The notes beneath the pieces were generated by a model. It saw nothing but the letters and a program-made list of their open reading frames with translations. It was not told the origin of the DNA and did not search any database. This document shows, one piece after another, positions 25,887-32,889 of a stretch of DNA of 64,000 nt; position 1 is the stretch's first letter, and each line of letters begins with the position of its first letter. Source of the DNA: Herbinix sp. (GTDB lineage: Bacteria; Bacillota; Clostridia; Lachnospirales; Lachnospiraceae). The stretch lies in NCBI GenBank assembly GCA_029238935.1, contig JAQZBN010000007.1:44245-108244 (forward strand), read 5' to 3'. The position numbers were made by a program, and so were the translations under genes.

Positions 25887-26942
25887 TTATCCTACTATAT
25901 TTACCGTTGCAATTTCAACAGGTACTTTGCTTGCATCCTCTGCATCTTTATCAGTTACAGGAATAACATCACCATTTAAAAGCTTATCATAGATTGCTTC
26001 ATAATCAGCTTGAGTAAATTTAGAGAATTTGGAAGTATCCATCGGAAGACCTACACCATCCTGGTTTACATTCAAAGTAACAACTTGGCCACCTTTGAAC
26101 TCATTGCCATAGTATGCTTTGATACCATCATAAACAGAATTGGAAAGCATCTTCATAGCGGATGTAATTACAGTATCTGATTCAGATGACTGATCTACGT
26201 CTACACCGATTACTTTAGTTCCAGCTGCTTCTGCTGCTGCCATAACGGAGTTACCAACCGCACCACCGCAACCAAAGATTACTTCAGTACCTTCCTGATA
26301 CCAGGAAGCTGCCATTGCCTGTGCTTCAGGAGTAGCATCAAATCCACCGGTATAGTAGTATTTAATATCAAGGGATGTTAAGCCTAATTCTTTAGCTGCA
26401 TAGTCAGCACCTTGAACATATCCGTAACCGAAACGGATAACTGCAGGAACTGCCATACCACCCATGAAACCAAGCTTTGTATATCCTTCTTTAACTGCAG
26501 CATAACCAGCTAAGAAGCCTGCTTCCTGCTCTGCATAAAAGATGGAGTATACATTATCATTGATTTTAAAATCTTTATAATCTTTATTAGGTTGTCCATC
26601 CAATAAGATGAATTTAACATCAGGATATTGATCCTGTGCCTGATATACAGCACCCTCAAATAAGTAACCAGGACAAACAACTAATTTAGCTCCGCCTTCG
26701 ATTGCTAAACCAATCGTTGTTAAGTAAGAATCTGTAGTTTTTTCTGTTGGCTGATAGTACTTATACGTAACATCATTCTCTTTTGCGTATTTCTCTAAGC
26801 CTTCCCATGCACCTTGGTTAAAGGACTTGTCATCAATCGTACCGATATCGGTAATTAATGCAAGTTCATACTCCTTCTTGGAGCAGCCGGCTAAAGCGAA
26901 AATAACTGATAATAGCAATAAAACAGGTATTATCTTTTTCAT
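25887..26942 (-). CDS. BmpA-family nucleoside-binding lipoprotein
   Basis: Substrate-binding lipoprotein of the ABC system downstream. A 351-residue basic membrane protein (Bmp/PnrA) with lipobox LAGC (Cys20) after a hydrophobic signal. Family landmarks are ALITDIGTIDDKSFNQGAWEGL near 27, GFMGGMAVPAVIRFGYGYVQ near 159 and VIGVDVDQSSESDTVITSAMK near 240. PnrA-type proteins bind purine and pyrimidine nucleosides. It has its own promoter and is separated from the other nup genes by a terminator. Confidence 0.93.
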   Translation of the reverse strand: MKKIIPVLLLLSVIFALAGCSKKEYELALITDIGTIDDKSFNQGAWEGLEKYAKENDVTYKYYQPTEKTTDSYLTTIGLAIEGGAKLVVCPGYLFEGAVYQAQDQYPDVKFILLDGQPNKDYKDFKINDNVYSIFYAEQEAGFLAGYAAVKEGYTKLGFMGGMAVPAVIRFGYGYVQGADYAAKELGLTSLDIKYYYTGGFDATPEAQAMAASWYQEGTEVIFGCGGAVGNSVMAAAEAAGTKVIGVDVDQSSESDTVITSAMKMLSNSVYDGIKAYYGNEFKGGQVVTLNVNQDGVGLPMDTSKFSKFTQADYEAIYDKLLNGDVIPVTDKDAEDASKVPVEIATVNIVG

Positions 26943-26988
26943 GAAATATCCTCCCTTAGTTTGTAATATAAAATTTACTACCTATAGG

Positions 26989-27017
26989 ATGATACCATAT
27001 TTGTACAAATTATTCAA
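26989..27017 (-). promoter_or_regulatory. Promoter of bmpA
   Basis: On the minus strand TTGAAT (27012-27017) and TATCAT (26989-26994) are 17 bases apart, about 45 bases before the bmpA start. It separates bmpA from the Gx transporter gene. Confidence 0.6.
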
Positions 27018-27020
27018 TAG

Positions 27021-27515
27021 CTACCTAGGGGGATCTATAACAATTCTTTTTGCAATTAATGCTCCGAGAATTCCGATTAAGGTACCTGTAACTGTTCCGG
27101 ATATTAACAATATCGGTAGATAAAATGCCAAGTTAAGGTTTTCAAAAACAAAAATTGCTACGATAATTTGTCCAACATTATGGGATACGCCTCCTATAAT
27201 ACTAACTCCTACCACACTAAACTTTTTGCTTTTTTTAAATAAGATCATTAAAATGCAACTAAGTAATCCGCCTGCTAAACTATATAGCAAACTAAACAGA
27301 TTACCAAATGTAAAACCAACTAGGATAATGCGAATGATAGATAAGGAAAATGCTTCCTTACTTCCCATACTATAGAGTGCTGTTACTACGACTAAGTTTG
27401 CCAGACCCAGTTTCATGCCTGGTGCAAATTGAAACAGAAACAGACTTTCGATATAACTGAAGATAAATGCTAATGCAATTAATAATCCATAGGTTGCTAT
27501 TTTTTTTGTTTTCAT
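27021..27515 (-). CDS. Gx transporter family membrane protein
   Basis: A 164-residue membrane protein with about five helices, of the Gx_transp family (previously annotated as heptaprenyl diphosphate synthase component I). Features: KKIATYGLLIALAFIFSYIE, FAPGMKLGLANLVVVTALY, GGVSHNVGQIIVA and the closing GTLIGILGALIAKR. It sits beside a NusG-II protein and, divergently, ApbE; this set is repeatedly found with flavinylated redox proteins in Firmicutes. Its substrate is unknown. I chose the ATG at 27515; the AAAGG site is 13 bases upstream, and the open frame runs further upstream. Confidence 0.8.
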   Translation of the reverse strand: MKTKKIATYGLLIALAFIFSYIESLFLFQFAPGMKLGLANLVVVTALYSMGSKEAFSLSIIRIILVGFTFGNLFSLLYSLAGGLLSCILMILFKKSKKFSVVGVSIIGGVSHNVGQIIVAIFVFENLNLAFYLPILLISGTVTGTLIGILGALIAKRIVIDPPR

Positions 27516-27632
27516 TGTAATTATGATACCTTTCTTTACAACCGCAAACTTTGACACTAACACAAAGCTGCAAAGAGAATAGTTTTATGATACACTTTAT
27601 ATAACATCTTAATTTTTCACACTATCTCCTTA

Positions 27633-27998
27633 TTAATTGGTAATAGCATCTATTTCATTTTCTTCATCACTTTGGATTTCTAGTATGACTTTATTGGGAA
27701 GGCATACGATGGTTTCGCCATTATAATGAATACTTCTGTGGTTGACACAAATCTTATCCGGACAACTGGCATCCGTCATATCAACGATCCCATCATTTAT
27801 TTCAAAGGTATTCGTTTGGCCGCTCTCATCTTCTATCGTATAAGTGATATCTTTATTAAGTGGAAAGGTTTCAATTACTTCTCCATCCCTCGTGATAACC
27901 AATTGATCACCGTCTGTTCTTGTAAAATATAGGACGAGAAGGCACAATAGACCAACAACTGTTATAATTAGTAATAACTTAATATCATTTTTCTTCAT
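27633..27998 (-). CDS. NusG domain II protein, membrane-anchored
   Basis: A 121-residue protein with an N-terminal membrane helix at about 7-24 and an extracellular NusG-II domain (DUF2137-like): ITRDGEVIETFPLNKD and the typical end CPDKICVNHRSIHYNGETIV, followed by CLPNKVILEI. The two conserved cysteines of the CPDKIC motif are present. NusG-II proteins of this shape accompany ApbE and Gx_transp in extracellular electron-transfer loci. Start is uncertain: TTG at 28004 or ATG at 27998, both in reach of GAGG. It precedes the Gx gene. Confidence 0.82.
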   Translation of the reverse strand: MKKNDIKLLLIITVVGLLCLLVLYFTRTDGDQLVITRDGEVIETFPLNKDITYTIEDESGQTNTFEINDGIVDMTDASCPDKICVNHRSIHYNGETIVCLPNKVILEIQSDEENEIDAITN

Positions 27999-28154
27999 TT
28001 TCAATTTTTCCTCTTATCTTATTTTGTAAAATAAACTGTTTTTATCAATAGATCCTGCTTATTAAATACTTCAACATGATAATACGTACTACCAAAAAAG
28101 TCAAGGTCAGCAAAGGATTTGAGACTATGTATAATTCCTGGTGGAGTTAATCGC

Positions 28155-28181
28155 TTGACCATTGGTATAATATGCTATAAT
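28155..28181 (+). promoter_or_regulatory. Promoter of apbE
   Basis: TTGACC (28155-28160) and a consensus TATAAT (28176-28181) are 15 bases apart, slightly short. It lies in the divergent region between the NusG-II gene and apbE, about 80 bases before the start codon. Confidence 0.5.
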
Positions 28182-28262
28182 ATGTAAATAATTTTTGTAA
28201 TGAAATTTTTGAAATACAATGAAACGAATAAATTTACTCTCATCTTATATAGGAGAATTCAT

Positions 28263-29294
28263 ATGAAAATAAAGTTGTTCTTCTTCCTTCCTATCATGTT
28301 TGCTATCCTCTTTACAGGGTGTAATACCAAACCAGCAACAGATGCAAAAAATGAAGGAGATGATTACCTATCAAAATCATCTTTTTTATTAAATACTATT
28401 GTAACCATTACACTTTACGATAAACAAGATGAATCCTTAATAAATTCTGTTTTTGATCTGATTACTGAGTATGAAAATATATATAGCAGAACCTTAGAAC
28501 ATAGTGAACTGTATGCCTTAAACAACAATACTGCTCCCCACACAGGAAAAATCTATGAGATTTCTGACGAAATGGCTTCTATCCTTACTTATGGACTGCA
28601 TTATAGCGAGTTATCGAAAGGGGCTTTTGATATTACCATTGGTTCAGTTTCCTCGTTGTGGGATTTTAAATCCGTAAATCCATTTGTTCCTGCAGCTGAG
28701 GATATCACAGAAGCATTGGCTTACGTTGATTATAAGAATGTAAAATTACAGGGTAATCAACTCACCTATGAAAAAGAAGGTATTAAGCTAGATTTTGGTG
28801 CGATAGCAAAAGGCTATATTGCTGACCGTGTGAAAGAATTCTTAATTAGTCAGGGAGTAAAGAGTGCTATGATAAATTTGGGTGGTAACGTACTTTGTGT
28901 TGGAAATAAACCGGATGGGACCCCATTTAAAGTTGGAATACAGAAGCCCTTTGCTGATCGTAATGAGACCATCGCCATGATTAAGATCTCGGACTATTCC
29001 GTTGTTTCTTCCGGAGTCTACGAGCGTTATATCACCGTAAACGGAAAAAACTATCATCATATTCTTAATCCCAAAACGGGGTATTCCTATGATAATGATT
29101 TAGTCTCTGTAACGATTATTTCAAAAAGGTCTGTCGATGGGGATGGACTTAGTACCTCTTGCTTCGCCCTGGGGTTAGAGGATGGTTTAGCACTTATTAA
29201 CAGCCTTCCCGACACCTATGCCGTATTTATCACAAAAGATTATGAGGTATATTATTCGGAAGGATTAACAGAAAATTTTGAAATAATTCAATAG
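28263..29294 (+). CDS. apbE: FAD:protein FMN transferase (ApbE), lipoprotein
   Basis: Attaches FMN covalently to Thr/Ser of target proteins, such as RnfG, NqrC or FMN-binding domain proteins, outside the membrane. The 343-residue protein has a lipobox LFTGC within its first 20 residues. Landmarks: LNTIVTITLYD, KGAFDITIGSVSSLWDF, DFGAIAKGYIADRV, INLGGNVLCVG and HHILNPKTGYSYDND (magnesium and FAD site). I start at the ATG at 28263 with AGGAG 7 bases upstream. Divergent from NusG-II/Gx genes. No FMN-binding target gene lies in the window. Confidence 0.93.
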   Translation: MKIKLFFFLPIMFAILFTGCNTKPATDAKNEGDDYLSKSSFLLNTIVTITLYDKQDESLINSVFDLITEYENIYSRTLEHSELYALNNNTAPHTGKIYEISDEMASILTYGLHYSELSKGAFDITIGSVSSLWDFKSVNPFVPAAEDITEALAYVDYKNVKLQGNQLTYEKEGIKLDFGAIAKGYIADRVKEFLISQGVKSAMINLGGNVLCVGNKPDGTPFKVGIQKPFADRNETIAMIKISDYSVVSSGVYERYITVNGKNYHHILNPKTGYSYDNDLVSVTIISKRSVDGDGLSTSCFALGLEDGLALINSLPDTYAVFITKDYEVYYSEGLTENFEIIQ

Positions 29295-29424
29295 AGAAAC
29301 TGAACATTGGACGGAACTAACCTTGGTTTTATATTTTCACTATAAAAGTAGCAACTTTAAAAATTAGCATGATAAAAATAGAAGGGAAGAACTAAATATT
29401 ATAAACAAAATATAAGTTTTTATT

Positions 29425-29457
29425 AAACAGCCAGTGTAATGACATGGCTGTTTTTTT
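29425..29457 (+). terminator. Terminator of apbE
   Basis: A 9-base stem AAACAGCCA (29425-29433 with 29445-29453) ends in seven T's (29451-29457). The remaining sequence between 29295 and 29557 shows no gene. Confidence 0.85.
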
Positions 29458-29557
29458 ATGTCATGAAATCTTATTTTGCAATACCTTATTATTTCTTGAA
29501 CAACAGGAAACGACCACGAATATGATGGTATATAGCATTGAGAAAGGAGAAGATTTT

Positions 29558-30598
29558 ATGTTACTGCATCTAATCAGCAAGTTGTTTCCTGTTAATTTTA
29601 TGACCCCCATTTTGCTGGAAATGTTCTCTCCTCCGGCATTGATTATTATATTAGGATGTATCGCACTAGTTATATTAGCTGTGGCTATCTTTTTTGGTTT
29701 TAAACTAAAAAAGAAAAAGCAAGAAGTAGTTGAACCAATCACAGGAATCATAGGTGATGACCCAGAACGCTTAGAAGAGTTGAATAAGGACCTAGAGCCT
29801 TTTGGTTTTGCTTATGATCCGAATGAAGACGTATTTTATTCTATTATGAACGGATGGCAAAGAGAATTTGGTTATTGCAGATTATATGATGAAGCTTCAG
29901 CTCCCTTGAGTATGATAATAGATTGTGAACCAATACGTTTTGAATACGAAGGCAAAAAGTGGCTCATTGAATTTTGGAAGGGACAATATGGAATGACGAC
30001 CGGAGGAGAAGTTGGGCTTTATTATACAACTGGTCCCGAGATTAATATCCCAGGTGTCTTCAACGGTACCTTTTATTACTGTGTTAAAGATGAAGATCGG
30101 ATCAATATGTCCTATGCTTTCCGCAAAAATGGTAATTTACTATTTACCAGGAGCGGATTACATTGGTGGATCACAGGATTTAAGTTGGGTGAATTCTCAC
30201 AACCCTCGGAACTCACAATGGATATTATATTAAAGCTTCCAACCAAACAGATGATGACCGCTTTTGTTCAGGCCTTAAGAAAAGTTGGCTACAGAGAACC
30301 GGAATATAGTGTGAAAGGACGCTCAATCTCGATCCATTTTGCGAAACCTCACTCCCGTCAACCATTTTCCAGAACTCCGTTAACTACATTTATCATGCAA
30401 AAAAATAATGAGTCCTTCTGTAAGTCTTATCAATACCTTACCAGAGAATATCCTGATACCCTCGATAAACTAGAAATAGTACGAAGGGAATCCCCTGGAA
30501 TGTATCGTCAGATTCTGCATATGGGTAAGATTCCTCAGGTTTTCGATGGATATTATAATATGAAATCCTTCCTAAAGAAGGAAGAGGAAAGGGAGTGA
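29558..30598 (+). CDS. DUF4474 membrane protein
   Basis: A 346-residue protein of unknown function. One N-terminal membrane helix (about 24-48, IIILGCIALVILAVAIFFG) is followed by a positively charged stop (KLKKKKQE) and a soluble domain of about 280 residues resembling DUF4474: LEPFGFAYDPNEDVFYSI, WQREFGYCRLYDE, WLIEFWKGQYGMTTGGEVGLY, and WWITGFKLGEFS. The tryptophan- and tyrosine-rich pattern suggests a lipid or small-ligand fold, but this is a guess. I chose the ATG at 29558 with AAAGGAG. The next gene follows by 4 bp, so the two form an operon. Confidence 0.75.
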   Translation: MLLHLISKLFPVNFMTPILLEMFSPPALIIILGCIALVILAVAIFFGFKLKKKKQEVVEPITGIIGDDPERLEELNKDLEPFGFAYDPNEDVFYSIMNGWQREFGYCRLYDEASAPLSMIIDCEPIRFEYEGKKWLIEFWKGQYGMTTGGEVGLYYTTGPEINIPGVFNGTFYYCVKDEDRINMSYAFRKNGNLLFTRSGLHWWITGFKLGEFSQPSELTMDIILKLPTKQMMTAFVQALRKVGYREPEYSVKGRSISIHFAKPHSRQPFSRTPLTTFIMQKNNESFCKSYQYLTREYPDTLDKLEIVRRESPGMYRQILHMGKIPQVFDGYYNMKSFLKKEEERE

Positions 30599-30602
30599 GC
30601 CA

Positions 30603-31508
30603 ATGTCAACAGCGTCTCGTTTAACACAGGTACGCGCAAATTCAAAGGTGATTCCCTTTGACAGTTCCTCTCGAATCGTTATCATGAGTGATTGTCACCG
30701 GGGAGACGGCAGTTGGGGAGATAATTTCTCCAATAATCAAAACTTATTCTTTGCTGCCCTATCTTACTATTATGATAATGGTTACACCTACATTGAGCTC
30801 GGGGATGGAGATGAACTTTGGGAAAATCGTAAAGTTGAAAATGTGATTCATAACCACAGTCATGCGTTCTGGCTGATGTCAAAGTTCTATAAGGAAAACC
30901 GATTTTATATGTTATTTGGAAATCATGATGTTGTTAAAAAGAGCCCGAAGTATGTAAAAGCTAATTTCAATTCTTATTACAACGACAGCACCGATAGCTA
31001 TAAATCCTTATTTCCAGGCATTGAGATAACGGAAGGCTTACTTTTGAATGACATGGATTCCGGTCACAAAATATTACTTGCTCATGGACATCAGGGTGAT
31101 ACCTTAAACGATTCTCTTTGGCGGCTCGCTCGTTTTCTGGTACGCTATGTGTGGCGTCCAATGGAATTAATGGGTTTCCATGATCCTACCAGTGCTGCAA
31201 AAAATAATGGAAAGAAAAATAAGATTGAGAAGAAACTGACCGCTTGGGCGAAAAAGGAACGGCAAATGCTCATAGCCGGTCACACCCATCGTCCGGTATT
31301 TCCTCGTACGAATGAACCTCCTTACTTTAATGATGGCAGTTGTGTGCATCCTCGTTGTATTACTGCCATAGAAATTGTAAACGGAACCATTGCTCTGGTG
31401 AAATGGGCAACGATGACCCGCGCCGATCGAACTCTCTATGTAGGTAGAGAAGTTTTGGAACCACCGGTTCGTCTGGTCGATTATTTTAATAAGGGTAAAT
31501 TGAAATAA
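30603..31508 (+). CDS. Metallophosphoesterase
   Basis: A 301-residue calcineurin-like phosphoesterase (di-metal centre). All motifs are visible: IVIMSDCHRGD near 27, YIELGDGDELW near 57, MLFGNHDVV near 101, LLAHGHQGD near 158 and MLIAGHTHRPVF near 224. Substrate unknown; family members cleave nucleotides, phospholipid headgroups or UDP-diacylglucosamine (LpxH-like). Cotranscribed with the DUF4474 gene. SD AAAGGGAG with a short spacing. Confidence 0.9.
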   Translation: MSTASRLTQVRANSKVIPFDSSSRIVIMSDCHRGDGSWGDNFSNNQNLFFAALSYYYDNGYTYIELGDGDELWENRKVENVIHNHSHAFWLMSKFYKENRFYMLFGNHDVVKKSPKYVKANFNSYYNDSTDSYKSLFPGIEITEGLLLNDMDSGHKILLAHGHQGDTLNDSLWRLARFLVRYVWRPMELMGFHDPTSAAKNNGKKNKIEKKLTAWAKKERQMLIAGHTHRPVFPRTNEPPYFNDGSCVHPRCITAIEIVNGTIALVKWATMTRADRTLYVGREVLEPPVRLVDYFNKGKLK

Positions 31509-31544
31509 AAAAGGGCTGCAGCTTATCATAGCTGCAGCCAATAT
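31504..31544. terminator. Bidirectional terminator
   Basis: A 10-base perfect stem GGCTGCAGCT (31514-31523 with 31530-31539), with T's on the minus strand side (TTTTTT) and AATATTTT on the plus side. It serves the converging metallophosphoesterase and flavin reductase genes. Confidence 0.85.
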
Positions 31545-31563
31545 TTTACTTCTACCTCATACT

Positions 31564-32130
31564 CTACTTTTTCTTACGAACCGAATAGCCAAACTTACCC
31601 ATAAGTTCTCCGAGTCCAAAATAATTGCCATGGGAATAAACAATGAGACCGGATTGATTTAATTGAAATCGTCCTGTCTCGTCCATATATTTTTTGTCCA
31701 CCGCTACAGAGACTACCTCTGCCAGAAACATATCATGGGAACCTAGTTCTATGACATCTTTCACCATGCATTCTATGCAAACGGGACTTTCTCCAATCAT
31801 TGGTGCTAAGGATAGATTACCCTTTAAAGGTGTCAGATTCATCTCCTTAAATTTATCAATATCTCTGCCCGATCTAACTCCACAATAATCAGCAGCTCTC
31901 ACCAGATCTTTAGTAACAAGATTTATAACAAACTCACCGCTGTTCTTGATAATATCGTAGGAATATCTCTCTTTTCTAATTGATATAGATACCATAGCAG
32001 GACTACTGCACACTGTACCTGCCCAGGCAATCGTAATAATATTTTGTGTATGATGTTCATCCCCACAGCTTACCATTACGGCTGGTAATGGGTAAAGCAT
32101 ATTACCGGGCTTCCAAAATTCTTTTTCCAT
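31564..32130 (-). CDS. Flavin reductase-like (flavoredoxin) protein
   Basis: An FMN-binding protein of 188 residues in the flavin reductase-like/flavoredoxin family. Features: NMLYPLPAVMVSCGDEHHTQNI opening, the FMN phosphate loop TIAWAGTVCSSPAMVSISIRKERYS (in two parts) and GEFVINLVTKDLVRAADYCG. Flavoredoxins act in electron transfer or as NAD(P)H:flavin reductases in anaerobes. GGAGAGAAG precedes the ATG. It converges with the metallophosphoesterase gene and diverges from the ferredoxin gene. Confidence 0.88.
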   Translation of the reverse strand: MEKEFWKPGNMLYPLPAVMVSCGDEHHTQNIITIAWAGTVCSSPAMVSISIRKERYSYDIIKNSGEFVINLVTKDLVRAADYCGVRSGRDIDKFKEMNLTPLKGNLSLAPMIGESPVCIECMVKDVIELGSHDMFLAEVVSVAVDKKYMDETGRFQLNQSGLIVYSHGNYFGLGELMGKFGYSVRKKK

Positions 32131-32311
32131 GGGTCTTCTCTCCTTTACTAATGTAAGATTTTATTGTATCATAAATGTTATTTCTGTCAACAAATGTATA
32201 TTTTCTTTCATTGTTATTCATAATAATGTTACATGTTTATCACATTATGAATCCGAATTATTACAAAGAAGGATCTCAGTGGTAAATAATCTTAGAAAGG
32301 AGAATGAATAA

Positions 32312-32503
32312 ATGAAAGCATCTGTGGATCAAGACGGCTGCATCAGCTGCGGTTTATGCGTTGATGTATGTCCTGAAGTGTTCAGTTATAATGAAAATGA
32401 TGTATCTCAAGCAATTGAGGGTGATATCCCGGAAAATTGTTTAGAACGCGCTGAAGAAGCAAGAGATGGTTGTCCGGTATCAGTAATCGATCTGTCAGAA
32501 TAA
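32312..32503 (+). CDS. 4Fe-4S ferredoxin, single cluster
   Basis: A 63-residue ferredoxin of the Fer4_13 type. The N-terminal motif CISCGLCVDVCPEVF supplies three cysteines and the distant C-terminal DGCPVSVIDL the fourth, so it holds a single 4Fe-4S cluster. It carries electrons for anaerobic redox enzymes such as PFOR, which is encoded elsewhere in the window. AAAGGAG precedes the ATG; a terminator follows. Confidence 0.92.
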   Translation: MKASVDQDGCISCGLCVDVCPEVFSYNENDVSQAIEGDIPENCLERAEEARDGCPVSVIDLSE

Positions 32504-32513
32504 TCTTATTTCA

Positions 32514-32545
32514 TGGGGCTGCGATTTGCAGTCCCATTTCTGTAT
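32514..32545 (+). terminator. Terminator of the ferredoxin gene
   Basis: A 9-base stem TGGGGCTGC (32514-32522) with GCAGTCCCA (32528-32536), one G-U pair, followed by TTTCTGTATTT. Confidence 0.7.
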
Positions 32546-32605
32546 TTACTGTCATATACTGGTATGCTATACTGACCATATTAAAGAATGAAAGGTGCTG
32601 ATATA

Positions 32606-32878
32606 ATGGATTTTAAATTCGAAGGAAATCGTATCTATCTGACGGGTGAAAATAATGCTGTAATCGCAGAAGTAACCTTCCCGGATATCAATGAAAATTT
32701 AGTCAATCTGAACCATACCTTTGTGGATAATTCACTCCGAGGTCAAGGAATTGCCGGAATGCTCATGGAAGCCGTAGTTGAGGTATTACGCAAGCAGAAT
32801 AAAAAGGTTAAATTAACCTGTTCTTATGCTGTGACTTGGTTCCAAAAGCATCCGGAATGCAATGATGTTGTAGAGTAA
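32606..32878 (+). CDS. Small GNAT-like N-acetyltransferase (YjdJ type)
   Basis: A 90-residue protein of the minimal GNAT type, with the acetyl-CoA loop SLRGQGIAGMLMEAV near 45 and ending KVKLTCSYAVTWFQKHPE, which matches YjdJ/GTNAT-like proteins. Substrate unknown. The ATG at 32606 follows AAAGGTG, and the longer frame from 32588 is less likely. It converges with the ABC permease gene. Confidence 0.82.
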   Translation: MDFKFEGNRIYLTGENNAVIAEVTFPDINENLVNLNHTFVDNSLRGQGIAGMLMEAVVEVLRKQNKKVKLTCSYAVTWFQKHPECNDVVE

Positions 32879-32889
32879 ACATTGAAAGT

